Shown here piece by piece: positions 1 through 9,030 of a stretch of 64,000 bases of DNA; positions within the stretch are counted from its first letter, which is position 1, and each line of letters begins with the position of its first letter. Source of the DNA: Sphingomonas bisphenolicum (lineage in GTDB: Bacteria > Pseudomonadota > Alphaproteobacteria > Sphingomonadales > Sphingomonadaceae); NCBI RefSeq assembly GCF_024349785.1, contig NZ_AP018817.1, positions 3,131,501-3,195,500 on the forward strand, in the 5' to 3' direction. Both the position numbers and the translations under genes were made by a program. The notes below the pieces were generated by a model, which was not told the DNA's origin, did not search any database, and saw nothing but the letters and a program-made list of their open reading frames with translations.

Positions 1-213
1 CTCCATGAGACCGCGCGTGAAATCCTTGCTCCTCACCGTCCCGGCGCGGCCATCGAACGCGAAGTCGCGAACATTCTGGCGTTGACCGAGGTGCGCGACG
101 ATCATGTGCCAGCACACCGGGCCCTGCCGGATGCCGTGGCTGAACGGGATCGCTGGCTCGCGGTTCGCGCAGCCGCTCAGGCTTCTCTCGCTTCGAGAAT
201 TCCGCATGGCTGA
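1..213 (+). CDS. C-terminal end of an unrecognised protein (cut by the window edge)
   Basis: The frame is open from the first base and ends in TGA at 211-213, giving the last 70 residues of a protein. The tail is Ala/Arg/Glu rich, largely helical in composition, with no motif I recognise and no hydrophobic segment. Its stop overlaps the start of the next gene by 8 nt (ATGGCTGA), which suggests a shared transcript and supports both frames. The function is unknown because only the end is visible. Confidence 0.5.
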   Translation, partial: LHETAREILAPHRPGAAIEREVANILALTEVRDDHVPAHRALPDAVAERDRWLAVRAAAQASLASRIPHG

Positions 214-571
214 TCCGGCCAGACGCGTTGGCCACCATCCCGTTACGCCGGACGGGCGCTATTTCGTCGTGCGCGGACGGCTCTGGCGCATGTCCAACCC
301 GGATCTCGGCGAGGACAGGCGCGCGACCTTCGTCCGCGCCCTCATGGCGGCACGGCGAAAGGTGGGCGCTGCCAAGCGCTCGGGGGACGAAGAGGCGGGA
401 GATGCCGCGCACGCTGCAGTGGATGAGGCAAAACGGGCGCTAGGCGAGCGAGGACCGGTCTGGTGGACGGATGGCGCGCCCGACCTCAATCGTCATATGG
501 CCCGAACGACGCCCTATGCGCATTGGTATGCCGCTCTCGACGGCGATCAGGGCGAACCGGAACGAGATTGA
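206..571 (+). CDS. Small conserved hypothetical protein
   Basis: 121 residues from the ATG at 206, which overlaps the stop of the upstream gene; an earlier in-frame ATG at 104 would need a long overlap with that gene. The middle is an Arg/Ala/Glu-rich helical stretch, flanked by an N-terminal FVVRGRLWR motif and a C-terminal GPVWWTDGAPDLNRH motif. From memory, proteins with these two motifs are widespread uncharacterised proteins in Proteobacteria. There is no signal peptide or membrane segment, so it is probably cytosolic. No function is assigned. Confidence 0.7.
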   Translation: MADPARRVGHHPVTPDGRYFVVRGRLWRMSNPDLGEDRRATFVRALMAARRKVGAAKRSGDEEAGDAAHAAVDEAKRALGERGPVWWTDGAPDLNRHMARTTPYAHWYAALDGDQGEPERD

Positions 572-637
572 TCGGCGCCTGTCTCCCTATCCTCCAGACC
601 TACCTCCCCACAGGGTCATTGAAGTCGATTGTCCGGA

Positions 638-1138
638 TCAGCACGGCCAGGCGGTTGTCATCGGCCCCTCCCCACCCCCAATCGGATCGCGCTCGGGGAC
701 CTTCAGCGTTGCAATGCGGCGTCTCGCTGCATTGTCCGGAGCCGAGCGACAAATGTCCCAGTCCTCCCCGTCGGGATAGGCGCCGACCACGAGGAAGTCC
801 TTGCTCTGACTGATGCGGCGGTGACCGGTACCGACCGGAAGGAGCAGCACATCTCCCGCGGTTACTTCGACCGTCCGGCCGCCAGGCCCTCCCAACTCGA
901 GGGTCGCATTCCCCGCGGCGACTCCGAGCGCCTCATGCGACGTCGAATGATAATGGTGATAGCCGAAGATCGTATCGCGCCATTTGGGCGGCCAGCCATT
1001 GAGGGCAAACCGGTCCTCGAACGCCTTGGCGATCGTCTCGCACGGCCCGTTCTCGACGCCACGATAGAGGATGACCGGAAGGCGGACATTGTTGGGCACC
1101 CAGTCATTCTCGGCAAGCAGGAAGGTCGCGATCTCCAT
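638..1138 (-). CDS. YjlB-type cupin protein
   Basis: 166 residues starting at the ATG at 1138, which overlaps the xth stop codon (TAATG), so the two genes are probably translated together. The protein shows the cupin pattern: an HHYHSTSHE segment (roughly residues 45-55), where the His and Glu residues would hold a metal, and a second strand region with GDVLLLPVGTGH. The N-terminus (VPNNVRLPVILYRG) fits the YjlB-like cupin group, whose substrate is not known. Cytosolic. The link with exonuclease III is positional only. Confidence 0.8.
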   Translation of the reverse strand: MEIATFLLAENDWVPNNVRLPVILYRGVENGPCETIAKAFEDRFALNGWPPKWRDTIFGYHHYHSTSHEALGVAAGNATLELGGPGGRTVEVTAGDVLLLPVGTGHRRISQSKDFLVVGAYPDGEDWDICRSAPDNAARRRIATLKVPERDPIGGGEGPMTTAWPC

Positions 1139-1947
1139 TATGCATCTCCCTTGGGCCTGCGTGTCCGCTTTGGCCTGTCGGCAAGCTCGATCCAGACGGG
1201 CGCGTGATCGCTGGTCTTCTGCCAAGCACGCGGACGCCGATCGACTTCGGCTGCCACCAGTCGCGCCGCCGCCGGCTTGTTGAGCAGGATATGATCGATC
1301 CGCAGGCCCGCATCGCGCTGAAAGGAATCCCGCCAATATTTCCAGAAGCTGTAGATCGGCTCGCCGGGATGCAGCGCGCGCAGCGCGTCAGTCCAGCCTT
1401 GCTCCAAGAGGCGCGCATAGGCGGCTCTGACCTCCGGCGCGAACAAGGCATCGTCGCGCCAGCGCCCGGGCGCATAGACATCGAGATCGGTCGGCATGAC
1501 ATTGAAGTCGCCGGCGATGACGACCGGCGCATCTAATCCGACCAACTCGGAGAGATGGTCGTGCAACCGATCGAACCAGCGAAGCTTGTAATCGAACTTG
1601 GGCCCGGGACGCGGATTGCCGTTAGGGAGGTACAGGCCTGCGATCAGCACGCCATTGACCGCCGCCTCGATGTAGCGGCTATGGCTGTCGTCGAGATCGC
1701 CCGGAAGAGCCCGGCGGGTCTCATGAATCTCACCGACACGGCTCAGGATCGCGACGCCGTTCCAGCTCTTCTGCCCGTGCCATATTGCTTCATAGCCAAG
1801 GTCCCGGATCGCCCTCTCCGGAAATCGTTCGTCGGGCGCTTTCAGCTCCTGGAGGCAGACTATATCCGGTTGCGCCAGTTCGAGCCATCGCAGCAGCACC
1901 GGAAGCCGCCCGTTGACCCCGTTCACATTAAAGGTCGCGATCTTCAC
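1138..1947 (-). CDS. xth: Exodeoxyribonuclease III
   Basis: About 269 residues. Exonuclease III acts at abasic sites and as a 3'-5' exonuclease in base excision repair. The sequence shows the endonuclease/exonuclease/phosphatase fold in order: KIATFNVNGVNGR at the start, LQELKAP with the metal-binding Glu, GDFNVMPTDLDVY, RIDHILLNK and the terminal SDHAPVWIEL. I chose the GTG at 1947 because it gives the family's usual VKIATFNVNGV start; an upstream ATG at 1977 would add ten unconserved residues. It is the first gene of a two-gene unit with the cupin gene. Confidence 0.9.
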   Translation of the reverse strand: MKIATFNVNGVNGRLPVLLRWLELAQPDIVCLQELKAPDERFPERAIRDLGYEAIWHGQKSWNGVAILSRVGEIHETRRALPGDLDDSHSRYIEAAVNGVLIAGLYLPNGNPRPGPKFDYKLRWFDRLHDHLSELVGLDAPVVIAGDFNVMPTDLDVYAPGRWRDDALFAPEVRAAYARLLEQGWTDALRALHPGEPIYSFWKYWRDSFQRDAGLRIDHILLNKPAAARLVAAEVDRRPRAWQKTSDHAPVWIELADRPKRTRRPKGDA

Positions 1948-2291
1948 GAGACGGGCGCGGTTGGGATTACCCAGCACAAACCTAGCGAAGGCTGCGCCGT
2001 CGCGCGCCTTTGCGATTCCGACCTGTGTACAAAGGTCGCCGCCGTCCTACCGCACCGACGGTTCGGGCTTCCACCATCCGAAGTGACACTCTTCATGGCG
2101 AGGAAAAGTGCAAGAGAGCATAACTCGTTCCGGCCGCTCGAAGATACGGGCCGCAACGATACCTTTTGCCGGACCGTGATACGGTTCGTAGATGGTGCCG
2201 AATAACCTGCGGCGTCGGAGATAAACGTCCTTGCTGCGGGCAACCAGACCCCTATGAATTGCGTGCTACGCCGTTTTCTTGGGGGGCGCTA
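1948..2291. other. Intergenic region between xth and a Crp/Fnr gene
   Basis: 344 bp between divergently transcribed genes, so it must hold both promoters. I looked for FNR/CRP-type half sites (TTGAT or TGTGA with spaced inverted partners) and for GGAAC-N16/17-GTT sites in the right orientation and found none. No convincing small gene is visible. Confidence 0.5.
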
Positions 2292-3017
2292 ATGACGTTC
2301 GATAAGTTTCTTCTCGGTCGCCGCCGCAATCAGCTGACAGACGCGGATCTCGCTGCCCTGGAGCAGGCGGCAGGTCCAATGAGCGCGCTTTCTCCTCGTC
2401 ATATGCTGATACGCGAGGGCGATCCGGTATCTATGAGCACCTACCTCGTCGATGGCTTTATGTGTCGCTACAAGGACGACCGTGAGGGGTACAGGCAGTT
2501 GATCGCCGTTCATGTGCCGGGCGACTTTGTCGACCTCCATGCTTATCCGCTCAAACGCCTGGATCATGATGTCGCGACCATGACCGCCTGCACCATCGCC
2601 CAGGTACCCCACAACAGACTAGACGAAATCATGGCGGAGCGACCCGGCATGGCGAAATTGCTATGGTTCAGCACCTTGTTGGACGCGGCGATGCACCGCG
2701 AGTGGATATTTCGGCTCGGCCGCCTCGATGCGATCCAGCGGCTTGGCCATTTCTTCTGCGAAATCGAGATGAAGCTGCGCGCCGTTGGGATGAGTGATGG
2801 CAGGCAATTCCACCTTCCCGTGACCCAAGCTGATCTCGGCGAAGCCTGCGGTCTGACTTCCGTCCACGTCAACCGCATGCTGAGGGAATTGCGCGAGCGC
2901 GACCTGCTGACGGTGCGAGCCCATCAAGTGACTTTTATTGACCCACCCGCGCTCTATCGGCTCACCGAATTCAACGCCGACTATCTTTTCATCGATGATT
3001 CTTTGACGGAACACTGA
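2292..3017 (+). CDS. Crp/Fnr-family transcriptional regulator (copy 1)
   Basis: 241 residues from the ATG at 2292; the open frame reaches back to 2166 without conserved sequence. The N-terminal cyclic-nucleotide-binding-like domain (about residues 25-140) contains VPGDFVDLHAYPL. The C-terminal winged helix has the recognition helix region LTSVHVNRMLRELRE. There is no Fnr-type cysteine cluster, so it is unlikely to carry an iron-sulfur cluster. It is followed by a 55-residue partner gene. A second regulator of the same subfamily with the same kind of partner lies at 34928-35674. Confidence 0.9.
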   Translation: MTFDKFLLGRRRNQLTDADLAALEQAAGPMSALSPRHMLIREGDPVSMSTYLVDGFMCRYKDDREGYRQLIAVHVPGDFVDLHAYPLKRLDHDVATMTACTIAQVPHNRLDEIMAERPGMAKLLWFSTLLDAAMHREWIFRLGRLDAIQRLGHFFCEIEMKLRAVGMSDGRQFHLPVTQADLGEACGLTSVHVNRMLRELRERDLLTVRAHQVTFIDPPALYRLTEFNADYLFIDDSLTEH

Positions 3018-3057
3018 TGGGTCCGTGTCGTTCGCTCCTTATCAGGTGGAGATCGAC

Positions 3058-3225
3058 ATGACCCAGCAGCCTTATTCTGACGCCGGAAAAGCCGTAGCGG
3101 AAAAAGGGCAGGTCCTGCTGGACGGGCCCGACGGGATTGCCATCGCCCTAACCCCGGACGCTGCGGAAATCACGGCGCGGGAATTATTACGCGCCGCAAT
3201 GGAGGCGCGCTCACAGGTCGAATAA
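3058..3225 (+). CDS. Small partner protein of the Crp/Fnr regulator (copy 1)
   Basis: 55 residues from the ATG at 3058, preceded by a good ribosome site (AGGTGGAG about 6 nt upstream); an upstream in-frame ATG at 3025 lacks one. The centre carries the motif QVLLDGPDGIAIAL, followed by an Ala/Glu-rich helix. The same core (VLLDGPDGIAV) occurs in the 65-residue protein at 34734-34931, also directly downstream of a Crp/Fnr gene. It is soluble, with no known domain. The repeated arrangement argues for a functional link with the regulator, whose nature is unknown. Confidence 0.75.
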   Translation: MTQQPYSDAGKAVAEKGQVLLDGPDGIAIALTPDAAEITARELLRAAMEARSQVE

Positions 3226-3381
3226 GCGGCCAATGGTCTTCCCAGCCCGGCGGCAATAGCGTTGCGTCGGATCAGGTCGATCCGACAGACCTCAAGCGTC
3301 CAGTGTCCCATCGGCAGGAACCTAAGGCGACTGAAGTCATTACCGCTTAGCTGCAGTCTTGTGACAAGCAGTAGGGGGAAT

Positions 3382-6201
3382 ATGACAGGCTGCCTCTCCG
3401 ACATCTTTCCTGGCGAGTCCAAGATGAGCGCCTTCATGCGTGCGCATGATTGGGAAGCCACGCGATTAGGACCGCCAGATCAATGGCCAGACGGACTGAA
3501 GGCGTCGCTCCGGCTCATGCTTCTGTCGCGTTTCGACATGTGGCTCGGCTGGGGAGAGGACCTCACTTTCTTCTATAATGACGCCTATATTCCAACGCTC
3601 GGTTCCAAGCATCCGACCGCGCTCGGCCAGCCCATGTCGCAGGTTTGGAAGGAAGTGTTCGAGGACGTCAAAGACCGCATATTCTCCGTCATGAACGATG
3701 GCGTCGCGACCTGGGACGAGCAGTTACTGCTGCTCCTCGAGCGCAACGGCTATCTGGAGGAAACCTACCACACATTCTCCTATAGCCCGTTGACCGGCAG
3801 CGCCGGCGCTGTCGAGGGACTGATGTGCGTTGTCAGCGAGGAAACCGACAGGGTCATCAGCGAACGACGGATCAAACAGCTGAATGATCTGGCCGCGGCG
3901 TTGCTCAAGGCGCAACGCCGATCGGATGTGACGCAAGCAGTTCATGATGTTTTTGCTCACGATGGCCGGGACTTTCCGTTCGCCGATCTGACCTTATTCG
4001 AATTGACCGACAGACCTTATCCCGGGTCCGACGACACAGCGTTTTGGCCCGTTGCCGACATTGAAAGAGGCGAGAAGCAAAAGGTGATCGCCTTTGAAAA
4101 CTTGAAGCCTGATTTGCCGACCGGACCATGGCAGATCCCCCCACGCGAAGCTTTGATGCTTGCGGTCGAGCAGCCAGGGGAGCCAGAAGCCATCGGTGCC
4201 CTGGTGCTTGGCCTCAATCCCTACCGCATCCTCGACGATGTCACCCGGGATTTTGCGAGCTTGATCGCCGTTCAGATCGCAGGCGCGCTGGCCACGATCG
4301 ACGCGCTCTCGGCGCAACGGCGCGATCGCGATCGCCTCTGGTCGCTGAGCCAGGACCTCATGCTGGTTTGCGATTTTGACGGCATCATCCGATCGGTCAA
4401 CCCCTCGGCCACCCGGCTCCTGGGTTGGCAGGAAGACGAGATGATCGGCCACGTGCTGGCCGAGTTTGTCCATCCCGAAGATCTGCCCAGCACGGCGACC
4501 GAGGTTGAGAAGCTGGCGCAAGGCATCACCACCCTGTCCTTCGAGAACCGCTATCGCTGTCGGGACGGCAACTATCGATTGCTCGACTGGAATGCGGTGC
4601 CGGATTCAGGCCGGATCCACGCGGTCGCGCGCGACATCACCCGGGAACGCCAGCTTGCCCGCGACCGGGAACGAATCTGGGCGATCTCCCCGATCGTCAA
4701 GGTCGTGACGACGACCGAAGGCATCATCAACGCCGTCAATCCGTCCTGGACGAAGGTGCTTGGATGGACCGAGGCCGATACGGTCGGCCGCAATATTCTG
4801 GAATATGTTGCCGAGGAGCAGGACGCCGCGAAGAGAAGATTGGGAAGGCTTGCCCAACCCGACGCAAAGGTCGTCGAATCACAAAGCGTTTTTCGGGCGC
4901 GGGACGGTAGCGAACATCGCTTCGCATGGACCACGGTGCCTGAGGGTGGGATGCTCTATTTGTTCGGACGCGATATCACGACCGAGACCGAAGCGGCCGA
5001 GGCGCTGGCCTCTGCCGAAGAGGCCTTGCGCCAGAGTCAGAAGATGGAAGCGGTCGGGCAGCTGACCGGCGGCATCGCGCATGACTTCAACAATCTGCTG
5101 GCGGGAATCCTTGGCAATCTCGAACTGCTGGAACTGCGCATTTCGCAGGGCCGACTGGAGGCGCTAAGCCGCCACCTTGAGACGGCACAAGGTGCGGCAA
5201 AACGGGCCGCTGCCCTGACGCAGCGGCTGCTCGCTTTTTCGCGGCGGCAGACGCTCGATCCCACGCCCGTCAATATCAATCAGCTGGTCGCAGGGCTGGA
5301 GGATCTGCTGCGCCGTACCGTGGGCCCATCGGCGGAGATCGAGGTAGTCGGGTCCGGCGGGCTGTGGACGACATTGGTCGATCGCTACCAGCTCGAAAAT
5401 GCTCTTCTCAATCTGTGCATAAACGCCCGGGACGCCATGCCGGACGGTGGCCGGCTGACGATCGAAACGGCCAACAAATGGCTCGATGAACGTATGGCGC
5501 GCGATCGCGAACTGCCGCCCGGCCAATATGTGTCGTTGTGCGTAAGCGACACCGGAACGGGCATGACGCCTGAGGTGATCGCTCGCGCTTTCGATCCCTT
5601 CTTCACGACCAAGCCCCTCGGCGAAGGTACGGGCCTGGGCCTTTCGATGATCTATGGGTTCGTGCGCCAGTCCGGGGGACAGGTCCGGATCTATTCCGAG
5701 GTCGGCGCCGGCACGACCATGTGCCTCTATCTGCCCCGCTATATGGGCGCTGTCACAGAAACGCCGGAGCCGGAGCCGACGCAAATTGAACTTGGCGGCC
5801 ATGGCGAAACGGTGCTCGTGATCGACGACGAGGCCTCGGTTCGCTCGCTCATCGTCGATGTCCTTACCGACGGAGGTTATCATGTCATCGAAGCGGCGGA
5901 CGGCCCCAGCGGGCTCAAGGTGCTGCAGTCCGACCTGCGGATCGATCTCCTGATCACCGACGTCGGCTTGCCGGGCGGAATGAACGGTCGCCAGGTCGCC
6001 GACGCCGGCCGGGTGCACCGCCCCAGACTGAAGATATTGTTCATCACGGGCTATGCCGAAAATGCCGTGGTCGGCAATGGCCTCTTGGGTCAGGACATGC
6101 ATGTCATCACCAAGCCCTTTGGCATTGAAGCGATCGCGAACAAGGTTCGCGATCTGATCGATGAAGGCGACAAGTCGGCAGGCTCGGGCGGGGAAGCATA
6201 A
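3382..6201 (+). CDS. Hybrid sensor histidine kinase (PAS-GAF-PAS-PAS-HisKA-HATPase-REC)
   Basis: 939 residues from the ATG at 3382, chosen for the GTAGGGGGAAT ribosome site; the frame is open back to 3262. Order: an N-terminal PAS-like domain (about 20-160, WLGWGEDLTFFYNDAY), a GAF-like region (170-310), two PAS domains (from about 325 and 450), then the HisKA helix with GGIAHDFNNLL, where His is the phosphorylation site. The ATPase domain has its N, G1 and G2 boxes (NLCINARDAMPDGG, GEGTGLGLSM), and a C-terminal receiver has VLVIDDE and LLITDVGLPGG. It has no transmembrane segment, so it is a cytosolic sensor. No LOV-type cysteine motif is seen in the PAS domains. Confidence 0.92.
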   Translation: MTGCLSDIFPGESKMSAFMRAHDWEATRLGPPDQWPDGLKASLRLMLLSRFDMWLGWGEDLTFFYNDAYIPTLGSKHPTALGQPMSQVWKEVFEDVKDRIFSVMNDGVATWDEQLLLLLERNGYLEETYHTFSYSPLTGSAGAVEGLMCVVSEETDRVISERRIKQLNDLAAALLKAQRRSDVTQAVHDVFAHDGRDFPFADLTLFELTDRPYPGSDDTAFWPVADIERGEKQKVIAFENLKPDLPTGPWQIPPREALMLAVEQPGEPEAIGALVLGLNPYRILDDVTRDFASLIAVQIAGALATIDALSAQRRDRDRLWSLSQDLMLVCDFDGIIRSVNPSATRLLGWQEDEMIGHVLAEFVHPEDLPSTATEVEKLAQGITTLSFENRYRCRDGNYRLLDWNAVPDSGRIHAVARDITRERQLARDRERIWAISPIVKVVTTTEGIINAVNPSWTKVLGWTEADTVGRNILEYVAEEQDAAKRRLGRLAQPDAKVVESQSVFRARDGSEHRFAWTTVPEGGMLYLFGRDITTETEAAEALASAEEALRQSQKMEAVGQLTGGIAHDFNNLLAGILGNLELLELRISQGRLEALSRHLETAQGAAKRAAALTQRLLAFSRRQTLDPTPVNINQLVAGLEDLLRRTVGPSAEIEVVGSGGLWTTLVDRYQLENALLNLCINARDAMPDGGRLTIETANKWLDERMARDRELPPGQYVSLCVSDTGTGMTPEVIARAFDPFFTTKPLGEGTGLGLSMIYGFVRQSGGQVRIYSEVGAGTTMCLYLPRYMGAVTETPEPEPTQIELGGHGETVLVIDDEASVRSLIVDVLTDGGYHVIEAADGPSGLKVLQSDLRIDLLITDVGLPGGMNGRQVADAGRVHRPRLKILFITGYAENAVVGNGLLGQDMHVITKPFGIEAIANKVRDLIDEGDKSAGSGGEA

Positions 6202-6324
6202 CGAGCAGCGCAACTAGAGCGCCTGTGAAGCGCCAAATGGCAAGGCTGTGCCATCTGTCAATCATCGATGAAAGGCAGCGCTGCGCCGGGTTCAGGTGAT
6301 GGCGATACTTCACCCGATTAGGAT

Positions 6325-6332
6325 GTTTTGGC
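6325..6332. repeat. Left target-site duplication of the IS21 element
   Basis: GTTTTGGC at 6325-6332 is repeated exactly at 8938-8945, directly flanking the element ends TGCGCA and GCGCA. Eight bases fits the 4-8 bp made by IS21-family elements. Confidence 0.9.
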
Positions 6333-6447
6333 TGCGCATTTCGCGGAAGTTGGGCAGTGATTTCGCGCGATCTCGGGCACGCGTTTCACGGCATCGCGGG
6401 CAGCCATTTCGCGCCCTCGGGCAGGCTGGCCAACGGGTGTTATTGAG

Positions 6448-7212
6448 TCAGGGCTGAAGGCTTTGGTCAAGCAATTTCATGGTGCTCATCTTTTTTCGCA
6501 TGCTGTCGCCGCTCAGGGTTAGGCGGTGAGCGTTGTGGACCAGGCGGTCGAGGATCGCATCTGCCAGGGTGGGATCGCCGATAACCTCGAACCATTGATC
6601 CACCGGAAGCTGACTGGTGACGATGGTGGAGCCCCGACCTTGTCGATCGTCGAGGATTTCCAGCAGATCGCGTCGCTCTGTTGCCGTCAGGACTGAGAGC
6701 CCCCAATCATCAAGGATGAGCAGTTCCGTACGTTCGATGGCTTTGAGAACGCGGGCATGTCGTCCGTCGCCTTTGGCTATGGCCAACATCTGGAACAGGC
6801 GGGGCACGCGATGATAGACAACCCGGCGACCATCACGGCAAGCTTTGTTGCCCAGTGCGCAGGCGATCCAGCTTTTGCCCAACCCTGTTGGCCCTGTGAT
6901 CAGCAAATTTTCGTGCCGGTTGATCCAGCTGCCATCGATCAGATGCGCCATCACCGCGACATCAATGCCGCGAGGGCTGCGCATGTCGATATCTTCAACA
7001 CAGGCCGCGTGGCGCAGGGCGGCAAAACGTAACCGCGTAGCCAGCTTCTTGGCGTCACGCTCTGCAGCTTCGCGATCGACGAGCAATCCCAGCCTTTCTT
7101 CAAAGCTGAGGCTTTCAAACGTCGCGCCAACGCGCCGCTGTTCATGAAGTGCCTTTGCCATACCGGAAAGCCCGATAGCCTCCAGACGGTCGCAAGTGGG
7201 ATGGGACAGCAA
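6448..7212 (-). CDS. istB: IS21 helper ATPase IstB
   Basis: 254 residues. IstB is a DnaC-like AAA+ ATPase that remodels the target for the IstA transposase. Walker A is seen as GPTGLGKSWIACAL (about residue 107) and Walker B as LLILDDWG; the C-terminus has the family's ILDRLVHNAHRLTLSG segment. It starts 15 nt after the istA stop on the same strand. It is full length for the family. Confidence 0.95.
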   Translation of the reverse strand: MLSHPTCDRLEAIGLSGMAKALHEQRRVGATFESLSFEERLGLLVDREAAERDAKKLATRLRFAALRHAACVEDIDMRSPRGIDVAVMAHLIDGSWINRHENLLITGPTGLGKSWIACALGNKACRDGRRVVYHRVPRLFQMLAIAKGDGRHARVLKAIERTELLILDDWGLSVLTATERRDLLEILDDRQGRGSTIVTSQLPVDQWFEVIGDPTLADAILDRLVHNAHRLTLSGDSMRKKMSTMKLLDQSLQP

Positions 7213-7227
7213 CAGTAATCTCCTCTG

Positions 7228-8766
7228 TCAGTGGTAATAGTTCTGGCCGCGGATGTTGCGGTGTTGCAGCGGCAGCTCTTCGGGGTCTGGTTCCAGGAAA
7301 GCCTGATCAAGACCGGTCTTCAGGATCGAGCGGATGGATGCGACCGATCGGGCCTTGATGGCGACGGCCCGGCGGCATGCGGCATCGATCCGCCGGGGCT
7401 CGAAGCTTTTGGCCAACGACAGCACGCCCAGGCAGGTTCGGAAGCCTTGTTCGGGGTGCGGCCTGTCCTGCATTACGATATCGCAAAACGCAGCCACGGA
7501 GGGCCCCAGCTTTGCGGCGCTGTTCAGAATGCGCGTCGCGGACCATTCGGCATAGCGGCGGTGCGCCGACGGCATATGCTCGGCCGCCGTGACATGACTA
7601 CGCCGTCCGGGATCGCGCAGATGGCTAGCGACGCGTTTGCCACGATGGAAGATTTCTACCGTGGCATGAGTAACCCGCGCGTCCACGTCCTGCCGGATCA
7701 AGTTGAACGGCACAGAATACCAGCAGCGATCTACCTCGATGTGATAATCGGGGGCGACACGGGCCCGTTTCCAGCGCGCAAAGACATAGGGATCGGCGGG
7801 CAGCGGCTGCAAGTTCGGACGATCCAATGTGGCGAACAAATCAGCGCGACTGGCGCCATAGTCACGCATGACGCGCATGTTCAATTCGTCGAGCAATGGC
7901 CGGATGGCAGTGTTCAGCTCGGCTAGTGAGAAGAACCTGCGATTGCGCAACCTTGCCAGGATCCAGCGCTGGGCGACTTGCACGGCTACCTCGACTTTGG
8001 CCTTGTCTTTTGGCTTTCGCACGCGCGCCGGCAGGATTGCTGTGCCGTAGTACCCGGCCATTTCAGCATAGGTCCGGTTCAAGCCGGGATCATAGCGGTC
8101 CGGCTTAATCACAGCCGATTTCAGGTTGTCGGGTACGACCACCTTCGGCACACCGCCCAGATAGGCAAACATCCCCACATGGGCCGCAATCCAATCCTCC
8201 AGCCCTTCGCTGGCAACAGCCAAGGCGTAGGTATAGCTTGAGGCCCCCATCGCTGCGACGAACAGCTTGGCCGCTTTCACCTCACCGGTTGCCGGGTCAA
8301 CGATCTCGATCGTGTCGCCGGAGAAGTCGACAAACACCTTTTCGCCGCCCACATGCGTTTGCCGCATGCTCGGCCGTACACGGCCTTTCCACGCGTCAAA
8401 GTGGGTGCAAAACCATGTGTAGCCAAATCCGTGGGGGTGCTGTGCCCGGTATTCCTGCCACAGCAACATGCGCGTGACCCCGCGCTTGCGCAGTTCCTGA
8501 TCAATTACGGCCCAATCCGGAACTGGCCGGTCTGGATCGGCCACGTCTGAAGCGTTCGGGAATAGCAGCAGCTCAAGGCTGTCATCATCCAGCCCCTCCG
8601 GCAGGGGCCAGCCCAGTCCAGCATCCCGGGCGCGCCGCAGGTACGTGCCCACACTCCCTTTCCCAAGCCCAAGCGAGGACGCAATCGCCCGCTCACTCAG
8701 CCCTTGGGCAAACTTCAATCGCAAAACGTCGCGAATACGGCGCATGGTCAAACGTCCTGTCGGCAT
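7228..8766 (-). CDS. istA: IS21 transposase IstA
   Basis: 512 residues from the ATG at 8766, which has a strong AGGAGG six bases upstream and gives the family's usual MPTxRLxMRRIRDVLRLK start; the frame extends to 8817. An N-terminal helix-turn-helix (LSERAIASSLGLGKGSV) is followed by the DDE integrase core: VDFSGDTIEIVD (first Asp), VPDNLKSAV (second Asp) and the Glu in KDKAKVEVAVQ. The length is normal and no lesion is seen. Confidence 0.95.
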   Translation of the reverse strand: MPTGRLTMRRIRDVLRLKFAQGLSERAIASSLGLGKGSVGTYLRRARDAGLGWPLPEGLDDDSLELLLFPNASDVADPDRPVPDWAVIDQELRKRGVTRMLLWQEYRAQHPHGFGYTWFCTHFDAWKGRVRPSMRQTHVGGEKVFVDFSGDTIEIVDPATGEVKAAKLFVAAMGASSYTYALAVASEGLEDWIAAHVGMFAYLGGVPKVVVPDNLKSAVIKPDRYDPGLNRTYAEMAGYYGTAILPARVRKPKDKAKVEVAVQVAQRWILARLRNRRFFSLAELNTAIRPLLDELNMRVMRDYGASRADLFATLDRPNLQPLPADPYVFARWKRARVAPDYHIEVDRCWYSVPFNLIRQDVDARVTHATVEIFHRGKRVASHLRDPGRRSHVTAAEHMPSAHRRYAEWSATRILNSAAKLGPSVAAFCDIVMQDRPHPEQGFRTCLGVLSLAKSFEPRRIDAACRRAVAIKARSVASIRSILKTGLDQAFLEPDPEELPLQHRNIRGQNYYH

Positions 8767-8824
8767 TCCAATCCTCCTGTGTTTCAGGAGGCGGAGTAAC
8801 TGCAGTTCGTTGGTCATGCCTGCC

Positions 8825-8937
8825 CGCGATCGCGCGAAATCAGTGCCCGCGATCGTGTGAAATAGGTGCCCGGCTTCCCGTGAAATCGCTGCCCGCGATC
8901 AGATGAAATCAGTGCCCGCGATCACGCGAAACGCGCA
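8825..8937. repeat. Right-end repeat cluster of the IS21 element
   Basis: Five imperfect copies of a roughly 22-bp unit (GCCCGCGATC..GYGAAAT on the plus strand) at about 22-bp spacing, ending at the element boundary. The left end (6333-6433) holds four related copies in inverted orientation. These are transposase-binding repeats, not a CRISPR array: there are no unique spacers. Confidence 0.85.
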
Positions 8938-8962
8938 GTTTTGGCTGCAAGCCGAAACGATA

Positions 8963-8987
8963 GGAACGTTCGGGAAAAACCTAGGTT
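8963..8987 (+). promoter_or_regulatory. Putative EcfG (general stress sigma) promoter
   Basis: GGAAC at 8963-8967 and GTT at 8985-8987, separated by exactly 17 bp, fit the alphaproteobacterial EcfG consensus. It lies 43 bp before the chosen start of the LOV kinase and 25 bp inside from the IS21 end, so the insertion left it intact. Confidence 0.5.
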
Positions 8988-9030
8988 ACTCTTTTAGCAG
9001 CGCGGCCTTTTGTCGCAGGAAGGAGATGGG

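Larger units (their letters stand above)
6333..8937 (-). mobile_element. IS21-family insertion sequence, apparently complete
   Basis: About 2.6 kb, with istA and istB on the minus strand. Both ends begin with TGCGC(A/G)TTTCGCG reading inward and carry a series of about 20-bp repeats, four on the left and five on the right, of the form TTTCRCG..ATCGCGGGCA. These match the multiple transposase-binding repeats known for IS21 ends. The ends are flanked by the 8-bp direct repeat GTTTTGGC. Both genes are open with no stops or shifts, so the copy looks recent and potentially active. Confidence 0.93.

Noticed and set aside
3316..3343. GGAACC followed by ATT at about the right distance, upstream of the first hybrid kinase
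   Set aside because: The -10 box does not match the EcfG consensus (ATT in place of GTT), so I did not call a promoter.
5164..6213. 349-codon minus-strand frame opposite the first hybrid kinase
   Set aside because: Covers the kinase/receiver coding part on the other strand and shows no domain of its own.
8825..8937. Regularly spaced 22-bp repeats resembling a short CRISPR array
   Set aside because: The units are contiguous imperfect repeats without unique spacers, are mirrored at the other end of the IS21 element, and no cas gene is present.
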